From positions 2,180,501 to 2,244,500 of the forward strand of contig NZ_CP023690.1 in the NCBI RefSeq assembly GCF_008704795.1: DNA of 64,000 nucleotides, written 5' to 3'. Each line of letters opens with the position of its first letter. The stretch's first letter is position 1. Shown here one piece after another: positions 40,595 to 49,328 of the stretch. A program made the translations under genes and the position numbers. The notes beneath the pieces are model-generated. The model had not been told where the DNA came from. It saw only the letters and a list, made by a program, of their open reading frames with translations, and did not search any database. Source of the stretch: Streptomyces spectabilis (lineage in GTDB: Bacteria > Actinomycetota > Actinomycetes > Streptomycetales > Streptomycetaceae).

Positions 40595-42228
40595 TTCCAG
40601 CCCCCCTCGTCGGCGTGGTCGGTGCTGCCGTGGTCGTTCTCGGTGCGGACCTGCTGCGGTGCCGCCGGGTCGTTCGGCAGGTCGCCCGGGCTCGGGTCCT
40701 CGCCGTTGACGCCCTTCATGAAGGCCTCGATCCACAGACCGGGCTCGGGCTCCTCCTTCTTCGGGACGGGGTGACTGACGGCCTGCGGGGGCCCGGCGGA
40801 CATGGCCGCCTCGGCGCGCCGCTGTGCCTCCGCCTCCTGCGCGTAGCGCTGGCTGAGGGGCATCTTGACTCGACTCCTGCGCTGTGGAAGGCCGTTGGCC
40901 GTCCACTCGGTGACTTCGGGGATCTCGTCCTCCATGGACGCGGTGAGCGGCATGGAGGGGCGCGGCACGGTGGTGACCTTGCGCGGCTTCTTGCGCCGGA
41001 TGTCGCGGGCCTCCTCGATGACCGTGCCGTCGGCGTTGACGCGCGGCACGGCGGAGGCGCCGATGCCGTGCGCGAGGCCGTGCGCGGGCGCGGCGGTGAG
41101 CATGTCGCGCGGCACGATCAGGACGGCGCGCACGCCGCCGTAGGCGGACTGCCGCAGGGAGACCTGCATGTTGTACATCTGCGACAGCCGTCCGACGACC
41201 GCCATGCCGAGCCGGGGGGTCTCGCCGAGGTCGTTCAGGTCCATGCCCTGCTGGGCCTGTTCGAGCATGCGCTCGGCGCGGCCGCGGGCCTCTTCGCTGA
41301 GGCTGACGCCGCCGTCCTCGATCTCGATGGCGATGCCGGTCTGCACCTCGACCGCGGTGACGTGCACGCGGGTCTGCGGCGGCGAGTAGCGGGTGGCGTT
41401 GTCCAGGAGTTCGGCGCAGGCGTGGATGAGCGGCTCGACCTTGGTGCCGTGGATGGCGACCTTGGCGATGGAGTGCAGGTCGACGCGCTGGTACTCCAGG
41501 ATCCGGGACATGGCGCCGCGCAACACGCTGAACAGCGGCACGGGCTTGGGCCACTGCCGGCCGGGCCGGGCGCCGCCGAGGACCGTGATCGAGTCGGCCA
41601 GGCGGCCGATGAGGGCCGTGCCGTGGTCGATGCGCAGCAGGTCGTCGAAGACCTCGGGGTTGCGGCCGTGGAACTCCTCCATCTCACGGAGTTCGGCGGC
41701 CTGTTGGTGGACGATGGACTGCACGCGGCGGGCGATGTTGACGAAGGCGCGCTGGGCGTTCTCGCGCATCGCCTCCTCGCGGTCCAGGATGTCCAGGATG
41801 GAGCGCAGCAGCACGCGCTGCGACAGCGGGAGGCGGCGGTTGGTCTCGTCGCCGTCGATGACGTGGCGGACGACCTCGGAGGGGGCCTCGCCCTGCCGGA
41901 CCCGGTAGAGGGTCTCGGGCAGCAGTTCCCGGCCCAGTCGTTCGGTGTCCGCGTCGAGGGCCGCGATGCGCCGCTCCAGGTGGGCGACCCGCTCCGTGTG
42001 ACTCTTGCGCAGTTCCCGGATGGCGCGGCCGCGGCGCGCGGCCTCGGCGCCGACGGCGATCACCACGAGCGTGGCGACGGCGCCGCACCAGGCCACGGCG
42101 GTCCGGGCCGGCACCGCGACGGCGGCGACGGCGGCTCCGGTCGCCGCCGCCATCACCATGGCTGGCAGCAACAGCACGCGTGCGTAAGGGACTTCTCGGC
42201 CACCGGGAGGCGATTGAACACTCACCAT
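40591..42228 (-). CDS. cvnA: Conservon sensor histidine-kinase-like protein CvnA
   Basis: 545 aa. Two TM helices near the N-terminus (~12-30 and ~40-58, VLLLPAMVMAAATGAAVAAV and TAVAWCGAVATLVVIAVGAE). A coiled coil follows (~70-105), then a nitrate/histidine kinase-like region and an HATPase_c domain (ELLDNATRYSPPQTRVHVTA, DDGG-like EDGGVSLSEEARGRAERML and RLGMAVVGRLSQMYN). The C-terminal ~120 residues are charged and probably disordered. It heads cvnABCDE. No classic H-box is seen, consistent with conservon kinases lacking autophosphorylation. Confidence 0.9.
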   Translation of the reverse strand: MVSVQSPPGGREVPYARVLLLPAMVMAAATGAAVAAVAVPARTAVAWCGAVATLVVIAVGAEAARRGRAIRELRKSHTERVAHLERRIAALDADTERLGRELLPETLYRVRQGEAPSEVVRHVIDGDETNRRLPLSQRVLLRSILDILDREEAMRENAQRAFVNIARRVQSIVHQQAAELREMEEFHGRNPEVFDDLLRIDHGTALIGRLADSITVLGGARPGRQWPKPVPLFSVLRGAMSRILEYQRVDLHSIAKVAIHGTKVEPLIHACAELLDNATRYSPPQTRVHVTAVEVQTGIAIEIEDGGVSLSEEARGRAERMLEQAQQGMDLNDLGETPRLGMAVVGRLSQMYNMQVSLRQSAYGGVRAVLIVPRDMLTAAPAHGLAHGIGASAVPRVNADGTVIEEARDIRRKKPRKVTTVPRPSMPLTASMEDEIPEVTEWTANGLPQRRSRVKMPLSQRYAQEAEAQRRAEAAMSAGPPQAVSHPVPKKEEPEPGLWIEAFMKGVNGEDPSPGDLPNDPAAPQQVRTENDHGSTDHADEGGWK

Positions 42229-42878
42229 GTATGCCCTCTGAACACTCGTCTTGGGGGGAGGAAATCGGGGGGAAGGGGGATGCGCATGGGGTGATGCGTG
42301 GGGTTCGGGTGGTGTCTGGGAAATCTGGTGGTGCGCGGGGGTTCAGGTAGTACCTGGGAGAACGACGTGGTGCGCGGGGAGTTCGCCATGGAGGGGGAGT
42401 GCGTGGGGAGTTCCGTATGTGAGGGTGGTATGTGCGGGTGGTACGTGGGGGTTTCAACGCGTACGGGAAAGCGAAGTATCGAATATCCGACACAAAGCGC
42501 GAACAAGTGCGCGAATCTGTCACAACTCGTTCAACTCGCCGCGCTCCGGGCGAGCTTAGTCCGCTCGCATCACGCTGGAGTCATATTCGGCAACCCTCTG
42601 CGAGCGCCCGCCAACACGCCTACACTCAGCCCTATTTACACGTATCGCGATCATTCGAACGCGTGGAGTGACCCCTTCGAACGGTGGCGTGCGAGCACCA
42701 CCGCCCCGCCCACGGCCGCGCCCCGGCCCCCTGTACGACCCCGGACCTCCCCCGCGTGTACGAGACCGGCGTCAACTCCCGGAGCCCACAACGGCCCCGG
42801 CCGGTACGCGAGTGGCCCCCGCCGAGTCACCCGGCGGGGGCCACACCTCACGAACCGTCCGCGCGGACGGCGCCGCGC
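42229..42878. promoter_or_regulatory. 650-nt upstream region of the conservon, C-rich leader
   Basis: For 42241-42420 I counted about 89 G and 26 C on the plus strand, so the cvnA leader RNA is C-rich and G-poor over ~180 nt, a possible Rho-utilisation site. CAGGTA-G-TACCTG (42344-42356) is a perfect palindrome. GCGCGAACAAGT and GCGCGAATCTGT (42497-42520) repeat head-to-tail. The helY terminator is at the far end (42812-42844). An overlapping 94-codon Pro/His-rich reading frame (42222-42506, minus) reads into the cvnA start but lacks known homology. Confidence 0.55.
42812..42844. terminator. Terminator of helY
   Basis: A 13-bp stem (arms 42812-42824 and 42832-42844) around AGTCACC begins 34 nt past the helY stop at 42879. 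Confidence 0.85.
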
Positions 42879-45686
42879 TCAGCCGACGGAGCTGTACGCC
42901 ACCACTCCGCGCAGCAGCTGGTCGACCGCCTTGCGCGCGTTCCTGGCGACGGTGCCGCCCTCGCCGGAGGCCGCCGCGGAGATCTGCCCCAGGACGTCGA
43001 TGACCTGCTTGCACCAGCGCACGAAGTCACCGGCGGGCATCTCCGCCTCGCGCAGCACCTCGTCGAGGCCCTTGCCGCTCGCCCACATGTACGCCGCCCA
43101 GGCGAAGCCCAGGTCGGGCTCGCGCTGCCCGACGCCCTCGGTCTGGCTGATCCGGAACTCCTCCTCGAGCGCGTCGAGGCGGCCCCAGATGCGGACCGTC
43201 TCGCCGAGCGCGGCCTTGGCCTTGCCGGAGGGCAGCTTCGGCGCGAGCGCGTCGTCGCTGAGCCGCGCCTCGTACACCAACGCCGAGACGCACGCGGCCA
43301 GTTCGGCCGGGTCGAGGCCCTCCCAGACCCCGGCGCGCAGGCATTCGCTGGCGAGCAGGTCCAGCTCGCCGTACAGCCGGGCGAGGCGCTTGCCGTGCTC
43401 GGTGACGTCGTCGCCGCGCAGATAGTCCAGCTCGGTGAGGAGGGCGACGATGCGGTCGAAGGTGCGCGCGACGGTGTTCGTCCGGCCCTCGATGCGGCGC
43501 TCCAGCTGGTGCGTGTCGCGCTTGAGGCGGTGGTAGCGCTCGGCCCAGCGGGCGTGGTCCTCGCGCTCGTCGCAGCCGTGGCAGGGGTGGGCGCGCAACT
43601 CGGTGCGCAGCCGGGCGATCTCGCGGTCGTCGGCGGCGGCCGCGCGGCCCTTGCGGTGCCGCTCGGGCACGATGTGCCCGGCCTTGGTGCGCAGCGCCGA
43701 GGCCAGGTCGCGACGCGACTGCGGGGAGCGCGCGTTGAACGACTTGGGGATGCGCATCCGCTCCACGGCCTCCACCGGCACCGGGAAGTCCATCGCGGCG
43801 AGCCGCTTGACCTGCCGCTCGGCGGTGAGCACCAGGGGGCGCGGGCCGTCCTGGTGGTCGAAGCCGCGGTGCCCGTTGGCCCGCCCGGCGGGCAGGCCCG
43901 GGTCGAGGACCAGGGCGAGGCCCGCGTACTTGCCCGTCGGCACGTGGATCACGTCGCCCGGCTTGAGCTTCTCCAGGGCGGCCGCGGCCGCGGCCCTGCG
44001 CTGCACGGCGCCCTGCTTGGCCAGCTCGGTCTCGCGGTCCTTGAGGTCCCTGCGCAGTCGCGCGTACTCCTCGAAGTCGCCGAGGTGGCAGGTCATGGAG
44101 GCCTTGTAGCCCTCCAGGCCCTCCTCATTGCGCTGCACCTGGCGGGAGATGCCGACGACCGAGCGGTCCGCCTGGAACTGCGCGAAGGACGTCTCCAGGA
44201 GCTCGCGCGAGCGGTGGCGGCCGAACTGCGCGACCAGATTCACCGCCATGTTGTACGACGGCTTGAAGCTGGAGCGCAGCGGATAGGTGCGCGTGCCCGC
44301 GAGGCCCGCCAGGTGCTCGGGGCTCATGGCGCGCTGCCAGAGCACCACCGCGTGGCCCTCGACGTCGATGCCGCGGCGTCCGGCGCGGCCGGTCAGCTGG
44401 GTGTACTCGCCGGGGGTGATGTCGGCGTGCTGTTCGCCGTTCCACTTCACGAGCTTTTCCAGGACCACGCTGCGCGCGGGCATGTTGATGCCGAGGGCGA
44501 GGGTCTCCGTGGCGAAGACGGCCTTGACCAGGCCCCGGACGAACAGCTCCTCCACGACTTCCTTGAAGGTGGGCAGCATGCCCGCGTGGTGGGCGGCGAT
44601 GCCGCGCTCCAGGCCCTCCAGCCACTCGTAGTACCCGAGGACGTGCAGGTCCTCGTTCGGAATGGAGGCCGTGCGCTCCTCGACCAGCTCGCGGACCGCC
44701 AGACGCGCGGCGTCGTCGTTGAGCCGCAGGCCCGCGTACAGGCACTGCTGGACGGCGGCCTCGCAGCCGGCGCGGCTGAAGATGAAGGTGATGGCGGGCA
44801 GCAGGCCCTCGGCGTCGAGCCGCTCGATGACTTCGGGGCGCGAGGGCGTCCAGATCCGGGAGCGCTGGCGGCGCTCGCGCTCGCGGTCGGCCTCGCGGAC
44901 CATCTTGCCCTTGCGGCGCTCGCGCGGGTTGTACCCCCGGCTGGCCTCCATGCGGGCCATGCGGGTCAGATCGGGGTTGACCGTCTTGCGGCGGCCCTCC
45001 TCCTCGAACAGGTCGTACATCCGCCGTCCGGCGAGGACGTGCTGGAACAGCGGCACCGGCCGGTGCTCGGAGACGATCACTTCGGTGTCGCCCCGGACCG
45101 TGTCGAGCCAGTCGCCGAACTCCTCGGCGTTCGACACCGTGGCCGAGAGGGAGACCAGGGTGACCGACTCCGGCAGGTGGATGATCACTTCCTCCCAGAC
45201 GGCGCCCCGGAAGCGGTCCGAGAGGTAGTGCACCTCGTCCATGACGACATAGCCGAGGCCGAGCAACGACTGCGAGCCCGCATACAGCATGTTCCGCAGG
45301 ACCTCGGTGGTCATGACGACCACCGGCGCCTCGGAGTTGACGCTGTTGTCACCGGTGAGCAGGCCGACCTGGTCCGCGCCGTAGCGCTTGGCGAGATCGG
45401 CGTACTTCTGGTTGGAGAGCGCCTTGATCGGCGTGGTGTAGAAGCACTTCTTGCCCTGCAGCAGGGCGAGGTGCACGGCGAACTCGCCGACGATCGTCTT
45501 GCCGGAGCCCGTGGGCGCGGCGACCAGCACGCCCTTGCCCGCTTCGAGCGCCTGGCAGGCCTCGATCTGGAAGGGGTCGAGGCCGAATTCGTACATCGCG
45601 CGGAAGGACGCGAGCGCGGTGGCCTGCTCGGCAGCGCGCTGCCGCGCTGCCGCATATCGCTCGGCCGGTGAGAGGTCCTCTGTCAT
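42879..45686 (-). CDS. helY: DEAD/DEAH-box superfamily II RNA/DNA helicase, HelY (Ski2-like)
   Basis: 935 aa, ATG at 45686. Motifs: I VAAPTGSGKTIVGEF, Ia TPIKALSNQKYADL, II MDEVHYLSD, III LSATVSNAEEFG, IV-VI FSRAGCEAAVQQ, HHAGMLPTFKEVVE and GRAGRRGIDVEG. The C-terminal Ski2-like DSHCT region includes VSALVYEARLSDDALAPKLP and RWCKQVIDVLGQI. Actinobacterial HelY is an RNA/DNA helicase of RNA decay or ribosome quality type. It is transcribed alone, with a 103-nt gap to the next gene upstream. Confidence 0.94.
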   Translation of the reverse strand: MTEDLSPAERYAAARQRAAEQATALASFRAMYEFGLDPFQIEACQALEAGKGVLVAAPTGSGKTIVGEFAVHLALLQGKKCFYTTPIKALSNQKYADLAKRYGADQVGLLTGDNSVNSEAPVVVMTTEVLRNMLYAGSQSLLGLGYVVMDEVHYLSDRFRGAVWEEVIIHLPESVTLVSLSATVSNAEEFGDWLDTVRGDTEVIVSEHRPVPLFQHVLAGRRMYDLFEEEGRRKTVNPDLTRMARMEASRGYNPRERRKGKMVREADRERERRQRSRIWTPSRPEVIERLDAEGLLPAITFIFSRAGCEAAVQQCLYAGLRLNDDAARLAVRELVEERTASIPNEDLHVLGYYEWLEGLERGIAAHHAGMLPTFKEVVEELFVRGLVKAVFATETLALGINMPARSVVLEKLVKWNGEQHADITPGEYTQLTGRAGRRGIDVEGHAVVLWQRAMSPEHLAGLAGTRTYPLRSSFKPSYNMAVNLVAQFGRHRSRELLETSFAQFQADRSVVGISRQVQRNEEGLEGYKASMTCHLGDFEEYARLRRDLKDRETELAKQGAVQRRAAAAAALEKLKPGDVIHVPTGKYAGLALVLDPGLPAGRANGHRGFDHQDGPRPLVLTAERQVKRLAAMDFPVPVEAVERMRIPKSFNARSPQSRRDLASALRTKAGHIVPERHRKGRAAAADDREIARLRTELRAHPCHGCDEREDHARWAERYHRLKRDTHQLERRIEGRTNTVARTFDRIVALLTELDYLRGDDVTEHGKRLARLYGELDLLASECLRAGVWEGLDPAELAACVSALVYEARLSDDALAPKLPSGKAKAALGETVRIWGRLDALEEEFRISQTEGVGQREPDLGFAWAAYMWASGKGLDEVLREAEMPAGDFVRWCKQVIDVLGQISAAASGEGGTVARNARKAVDQLLRGVVAYSSVG

Positions 45687-45789
45687 CGTGCTTTCGAGCC
45701 TACCGGCCACCGCCGACATCGGACGATCATTATCGGGGGCGGCATGGAATCCCCAGGTCAGAGGGGTCGGCTCCCGGTCGGACGCCGGG

Positions 45790-46680
45790 TCAGGGCGCGA
45801 GCACGCGGACGGCCGCGGGGACGCACCGCGCCGTCAGGGGCAGCGCCCCGAGCCGCTCCCCGTCGGCGTACCCGGTGACGTCCGCGGCGGCGAGCTCGAC
45901 CTTCGCGGCGCGGTGCACGGTGACCTTGGGGTGGTCCAGGTGCGTGCCCTTGTAGACGCGCGGGAAGACCGTCAGGAGCGTGCCGCGGCCGCAGGCGCCG
46001 ACGACCGTGATGTCGAAGAGGCCGTCGCTCATGTCGGCCCCGGCGCAGATCCGCATCCCGCCGCCGTACGAGGAGCCGTTGCCGACCGCGACCAGCGTGG
46101 CCTCGATCTCGCGCACCGCGCCGCCGTCCAGCGTGAGGCGGTACGGGATGGGCTTGAAGGCGGCGAGTTCGGCGACCATCGCCAGGTCGTACTTGAAGCG
46201 TCCGGTGGGCCGGCGCATGCGGTTGCCGCGGTCGTTGACCCGCGAGTCGAAGCCGGAGGCGAGCACCGTGCCGAACCAGGTCTCCCCCACCCGGCCGAGG
46301 TCGACGTCCCGCACCCGGGCGCCCTTGAGCGCGTCGGCGACCAGCGCGCCCGCGGCCGCGGGCGCGCGCACGGGCAGGCCGAGGGCGCGCGCGAAGTCGT
46401 TGCCGGTGCCCACGGCGATCACCCCGAGGGGGGTGCGGGTCCCGGCCACGGCCTGGAGGGCGAGGTTCGCCATGCCGTCGCCGCCGACGGCTATCAGCGC
46501 CCCGGTGCCGCCGTCGACGGCGGCGCGGGCCCGGCGCAGCGCGTCCCCGGCGTCCTCGCCGATGACGGTGCGCACGGAGAACCCGGACGCGCGCAGCGCC
46601 GCGGCGGCGGGCTGGGCGGCGTGCGCGCCGCGGCCGCGGCCCGCGGTGGGATTCACGAAGAGGGTGATCTCGCTGGTCAC
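45790..46680 (-). CDS. Diacylglycerol/lipid kinase (DagK catalytic domain)
   Basis: 296 aa, GTG at 46680. LFVNPTAGRGRGAHA, ALIAVGGDGMANLALQA, GVIAVGTGNDFARALGL and SDGLFDITVVGACGRGTLL are diagnostic. It phosphorylates diacylglycerol or a related lipid. An upstream in-frame ATG at 46713 lies before the family start and is less likely. The gene is separated from tatC by a strong terminator at 46719-46749. Confidence 0.9.
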   Translation of the reverse strand: MTSEITLFVNPTAGRGRGAHAAQPAAAALRASGFSVRTVIGEDAGDALRRARAAVDGGTGALIAVGGDGMANLALQAVAGTRTPLGVIAVGTGNDFARALGLPVRAPAAAGALVADALKGARVRDVDLGRVGETWFGTVLASGFDSRVNDRGNRMRRPTGRFKYDLAMVAELAAFKPIPYRLTLDGGAVREIEATLVAVGNGSSYGGGMRICAGADMSDGLFDITVVGACGRGTLLTVFPRVYKGTHLDHPKVTVHRAAKVELAAADVTGYADGERLGALPLTARCVPAAVRVLAP

Positions 46681-46718
46681 GGGGCGGACCCTACACAGCG
46701 AGCCGCCCGCCAACCAGA

Positions 46719-46749
46719 AGGGGCCGGACGCGATGGGCGTCCGGCCCCT
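46719..46749. terminator. Terminator of the tat operon
   Basis: A 13-bp perfect stem (46719-46731 with 46737-46749) and a 5-nt GATGG loop lie 32 nt past the tatC stop. It separates tatAC from the lipid kinase gene. Confidence 0.85.
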
Positions 46750-46780
46750 GTACTCCGGTGCGCTCCCGGTGGCGCTTGGG

Positions 46781-47722
46781 TCAGGTGACGTCGTCGTAGC
46801 CGTTGTACTTCGACGAGCGGCCGCTGTCGCCGTTCACCTGCTCCGGTACGGCCTTGGCCGCGGGGACGGGCTCGATGTCGTCCACGCGCTGCGGCGTGAG
46901 GTCGAGGTCGGAGGCCTCGTCGTCGTCCAGCTCCGCGTCCGGGTCGGCGCGGCGGCGGCGCTTGTCGTTGAGGACGGAGAACCCGACGGCCAGGAAGTAC
47001 AGGACCACGATGGGGCCCGCGAGGGCGATCATGCCGAACGGGTCGGTGGTCGGGGTCGCCACGGCGCCGAAGATGAACACGCCCATCACGACACCGCGCC
47101 ACCAGGTGAGCATGCGGCGTCCGGTGACGATGCCCGTCATGTTCAACATGACGAGCAGCAGTGGCAGTTCGAAGGAGACACCGAAGACCAGGACCATCCG
47201 GACGCTGAAGTCCAGGATCTTGTCCATCGGCAGGATGTTCTCCGAGCCGTCCGGAGTGATGCTCAGCAGCACCCGCATGCTGATGGGCATGATCTCGTAC
47301 GCCAGCCAGGCGCCGCCGAAGAACAGCGGCACGGCGGCGGCGACGAAGGCATAGGTGTACTTGCGCTCGTGCTTGTGCAGGCCGGGCGCGACAAAGGCCC
47401 AGAGCTGGTACAGCCAGACCGGGCTGGCCACCACGACACCGACCATGAGGGACACCTTCACCGTGGTGGTGAACGGTGAGAGCAGGTCCATGTACGCGAC
47501 CTTGGCGCAGACACCGCCGGTGGTGGGCTTTCCGTCCTCGCAGCGCGGCACCGGGTCGGAGAGGAACTCCATGAGTTCCTCGCTGTAGAACGCGGCGACG
47601 ATCGACACGACGACGATCGCCAGCATTCCCTTCGCGAGCCGGTTGCGGAGCTCACGCAAATGGTCCGCGAGAGGCATCCGCCCCTCGGGGTCCCTCTCCT
47701 TCTTGCGGGCAGACTTGAGCAA
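46781..47722 (-). CDS. tatC: Twin-arginine translocase subunit TatC
   Basis: 313 aa, TTG start at 47722 with GAGGA upstream. MPLADHLRELRNRL is the TatC N-terminus, followed by six TM helices. YMDLLSPFTTTVKVSLMVGV and VFGVSFELPLLLVMLNMTGIV are conserved core segments. A C-terminal acidic tail (~255-313, ADPDAELDDDEASDLDL) is longer than in E. coli. With TatA it exports folded proteins. tatA is 50 nt upstream on the same strand. Confidence 0.97.
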   Translation of the reverse strand: MLKSARKKERDPEGRMPLADHLRELRNRLAKGMLAIVVVSIVAAFYSEELMEFLSDPVPRCEDGKPTTGGVCAKVAYMDLLSPFTTTVKVSLMVGVVVASPVWLYQLWAFVAPGLHKHERKYTYAFVAAAVPLFFGGAWLAYEIMPISMRVLLSITPDGSENILPMDKILDFSVRMVLVFGVSFELPLLLVMLNMTGIVTGRRMLTWWRGVVMGVFIFGAVATPTTDPFGMIALAGPIVVLYFLAVGFSVLNDKRRRRADPDAELDDDEASDLDLTPQRVDDIEPVPAAKAVPEQVNGDSGRSSKYNGYDDVT

Positions 47723-47772
47723 CCCACGTCCTCATCTCGTGCGGCAGGCCGACCGTCGGGGCCGGCCTTGGG

Positions 47773-48060
47773 TCAGCGCTTCGTCGTGTGGTCGGTCGGC
47801 TCGGCGACCGGACGGGAGCTGCTCACATCGCCGGGAGCGGCCTGGATGGTGCGCTGCTGCGGAGTGGAGTTGTCGGCGGGCGGGTCGGCCGGGGCGGCCT
47901 CGTCCTGCTTGCCGTCCGACTTCATCGCCTTGGCCTCGCTCTTGAGGATGCGCGCCGACTTGCCGAGGGACCGGGCCATGTCCGGGAGCTTCTTCGCACC
48001 GAAGAGCAGGACCAGGATGACGAGGATCAGGATGATCTCGGTGGGGCCGAGCCTACCCAT
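47773..48060 (-). CDS. tatA: Twin-arginine translocase subunit TatA/TatE
   Basis: 95 aa. The single N-terminal helix [20 protein letters not shown] is followed by an amphipathic helix [20 protein letters not shown] and a Pro/Asp tail. It forms the pore with TatC. tatA is transcribed first. A 268-nt upstream region (48061-48328) contains no other gene. Confidence 0.95.
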   Translation of the reverse strand: MGRLGPTEIILILVILVLLFGAKKLPDMARSLGKSARILKSEAKAMKSDGKQDEAAPADPPADNSTPQQRTIQAAPGDVSSSRPVAEPTDHTTKR

Positions 48061-48328
48061 AGCTGTCTACCTTCTTCACCGAGGCGTCAGATTTCGGGAC
48101 CGGCTGTCGGACAGTCGTCCGACCACCGGGCTTGGCAGCGATCGTAACCCCCTGGAGTAAACGCGGGGCAATCCCCGTGCATACTCCCAGTTGCGGCCCG
48201 CGCCTCACATTTCGGACCACTTCAGCAGCGTACCCGGAGGGTCGGGGCAGGCGGCAGGCCGCATGGCGATGGACAACGGCCACCTCGGCAAGTCGCCCCG
48301 CGGTCCCGGAGCCGACGCCTCCACGCGC

Positions 48329-48526
48329 TCAGCCGACGTCCCGGCTCGCCTTGGCCACACCGGCCGCCGCCCGCTCCAGGTCCTCGGCCGCACGGTTGAT
48401 CCGCCGTGTGGTCTCGGTCACTTGGCGCCCGAGCCGCTGGGCCTCCACGAAGACCTTGATCGCGAACACACCCAGAACGGCGAGACCGCAGAATCCCACG
48501 GCCACCGCCAGCATCGCCCAGAACAT
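48329..48526 (-). CDS. Small single-pass membrane protein
   Basis: 65 aa. An N-terminal TM helix (~3-25, AMLAVAVGFCGLAVLGVFAI) leads to a cytosolic helical tail with QRLGRQVTETTRRI and AAEDLERAAAGVAKASRD, a coiled-coil-like pattern. It resembles small DUF948-type proteins seen beside TatA in Streptomyces. The function is unknown. It lies 9 nt downstream of the zinc-ribbon gene, so they share a transcript. Confidence 0.7.
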   Translation of the reverse strand: MFWAMLAVAVGFCGLAVLGVFAIKVFVEAQRLGRQVTETTRRINRAAEDLERAAAGVAKASRDVG

Positions 48527-48535
48527 GCGTCGAGC

Positions 48536-48787
48536 CTAGACGGTCGAGTGCAGGCGCAGCGTCCGTACCCCGCCGCCGGTGAGGAGCTCGACGATGCGCT
48601 CCCCCGCGGGCTTGCGCACGGCGGTGCCGCACTCGGGACAGGTGAAGGAGTAGAAGGTGGTGCGGCGGCTGGCACCGATCGCCAACCGCAGCGCGCCCGC
48701 CGCCAGTTCGAAACGCGCGCGGCAGTCGGGGCAGGCGGCCTTGAAGAGGACGGCCACCGGGCGGGGCGTAAGGGGCATCAGTGACAT
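48536..48787 (-). CDS. Small zinc-ribbon protein
   Basis: 83 aa. Two Cys pairs, CPDC in FKAACPDCRARFELAA and CPECG in SFTCPECGTAVRKPA, form a likely zinc ribbon about 30 residues apart. The ATG at 48787 is the first methionine in the conserved run, with AGGAG 11 nt upstream. The function is unknown. It is co-transcribed with the 65-aa membrane protein. Confidence 0.7.
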   Translation of the reverse strand: MSLMPLTPRPVAVLFKAACPDCRARFELAAGALRLAIGASRRTTFYSFTCPECGTAVRKPAGERIVELLTGGGVRTLRLHSTV

Positions 48788-49328
48788 ACTGCGCAAGTCT
48801 CCTCGGCTCTGTTCTCCGCGCTCTCCGCACTCCACCGCGCGGGTTCCCACGCACCACCACGCGGGCGCCGCCGCCTCACCCCGGTCGGCCGCGGCCCCGT
48901 CCCGCGTCGCGCCCCGCCGTCGTGCCTCGGCACACGGTCGCACCCCGGCCCGCGCCACCGCTTCGGCGCACGGTCGTGCCCCGGCGCACGGCCACGGCCG
49001 GGCACGCGGTCGCACACGGCAGAGGGGTCGCGTCGGGCCCCGTGGTCGCGCCCCGGCCGGAACTGGTCCGATGACCCACGGTCAGGCCGGGGCGCGAACC
49101 CGCCCGACGACACACGGTCACGCCCTGCCGAGAACGGAACGCACCCCGCGCCCGCGCCGCCGGCCACCGCTCCCGGGACCGCCGCGCACCCGCGTCGGCC
49201 GGCACCGCTCCCCCGCACCCGGCCCCGGCCGCCGTCCACCGCCGTCCGCGCCCTCAGGGCACCCCGGCTACGGACGCCGGCCAGCGGACGCTCCGCCCCC
49301 GTGCGCCCTGTCACCGTGCCGCGCGCCC
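48788..49328. repeat. Degenerate GC-rich repeat tract between the zinc-ribbon and PafC genes
   Basis: The 541-nt gap has no supported gene. From ~48900 to 49130 a degenerate unit such as CACGGTCGCACCCCGG, CGCACGGTCGTGCCCCGG, CACGCGGTCGCACACGG and ACACACGGTCACGCCCTG repeats irregularly. One long frame on each strand gives only Arg/His/Gly/Asp-rich sequence. Origin and function are unknown. Confidence 0.55.

Noticed and set aside
42222..42506. 94-aa Pro/His-rich minus-strand frame reading into the cvnA start
   Set aside because: Low-complexity translation of a C-rich leader. No clear start signal and no known homolog. Kept only as a leader observation.
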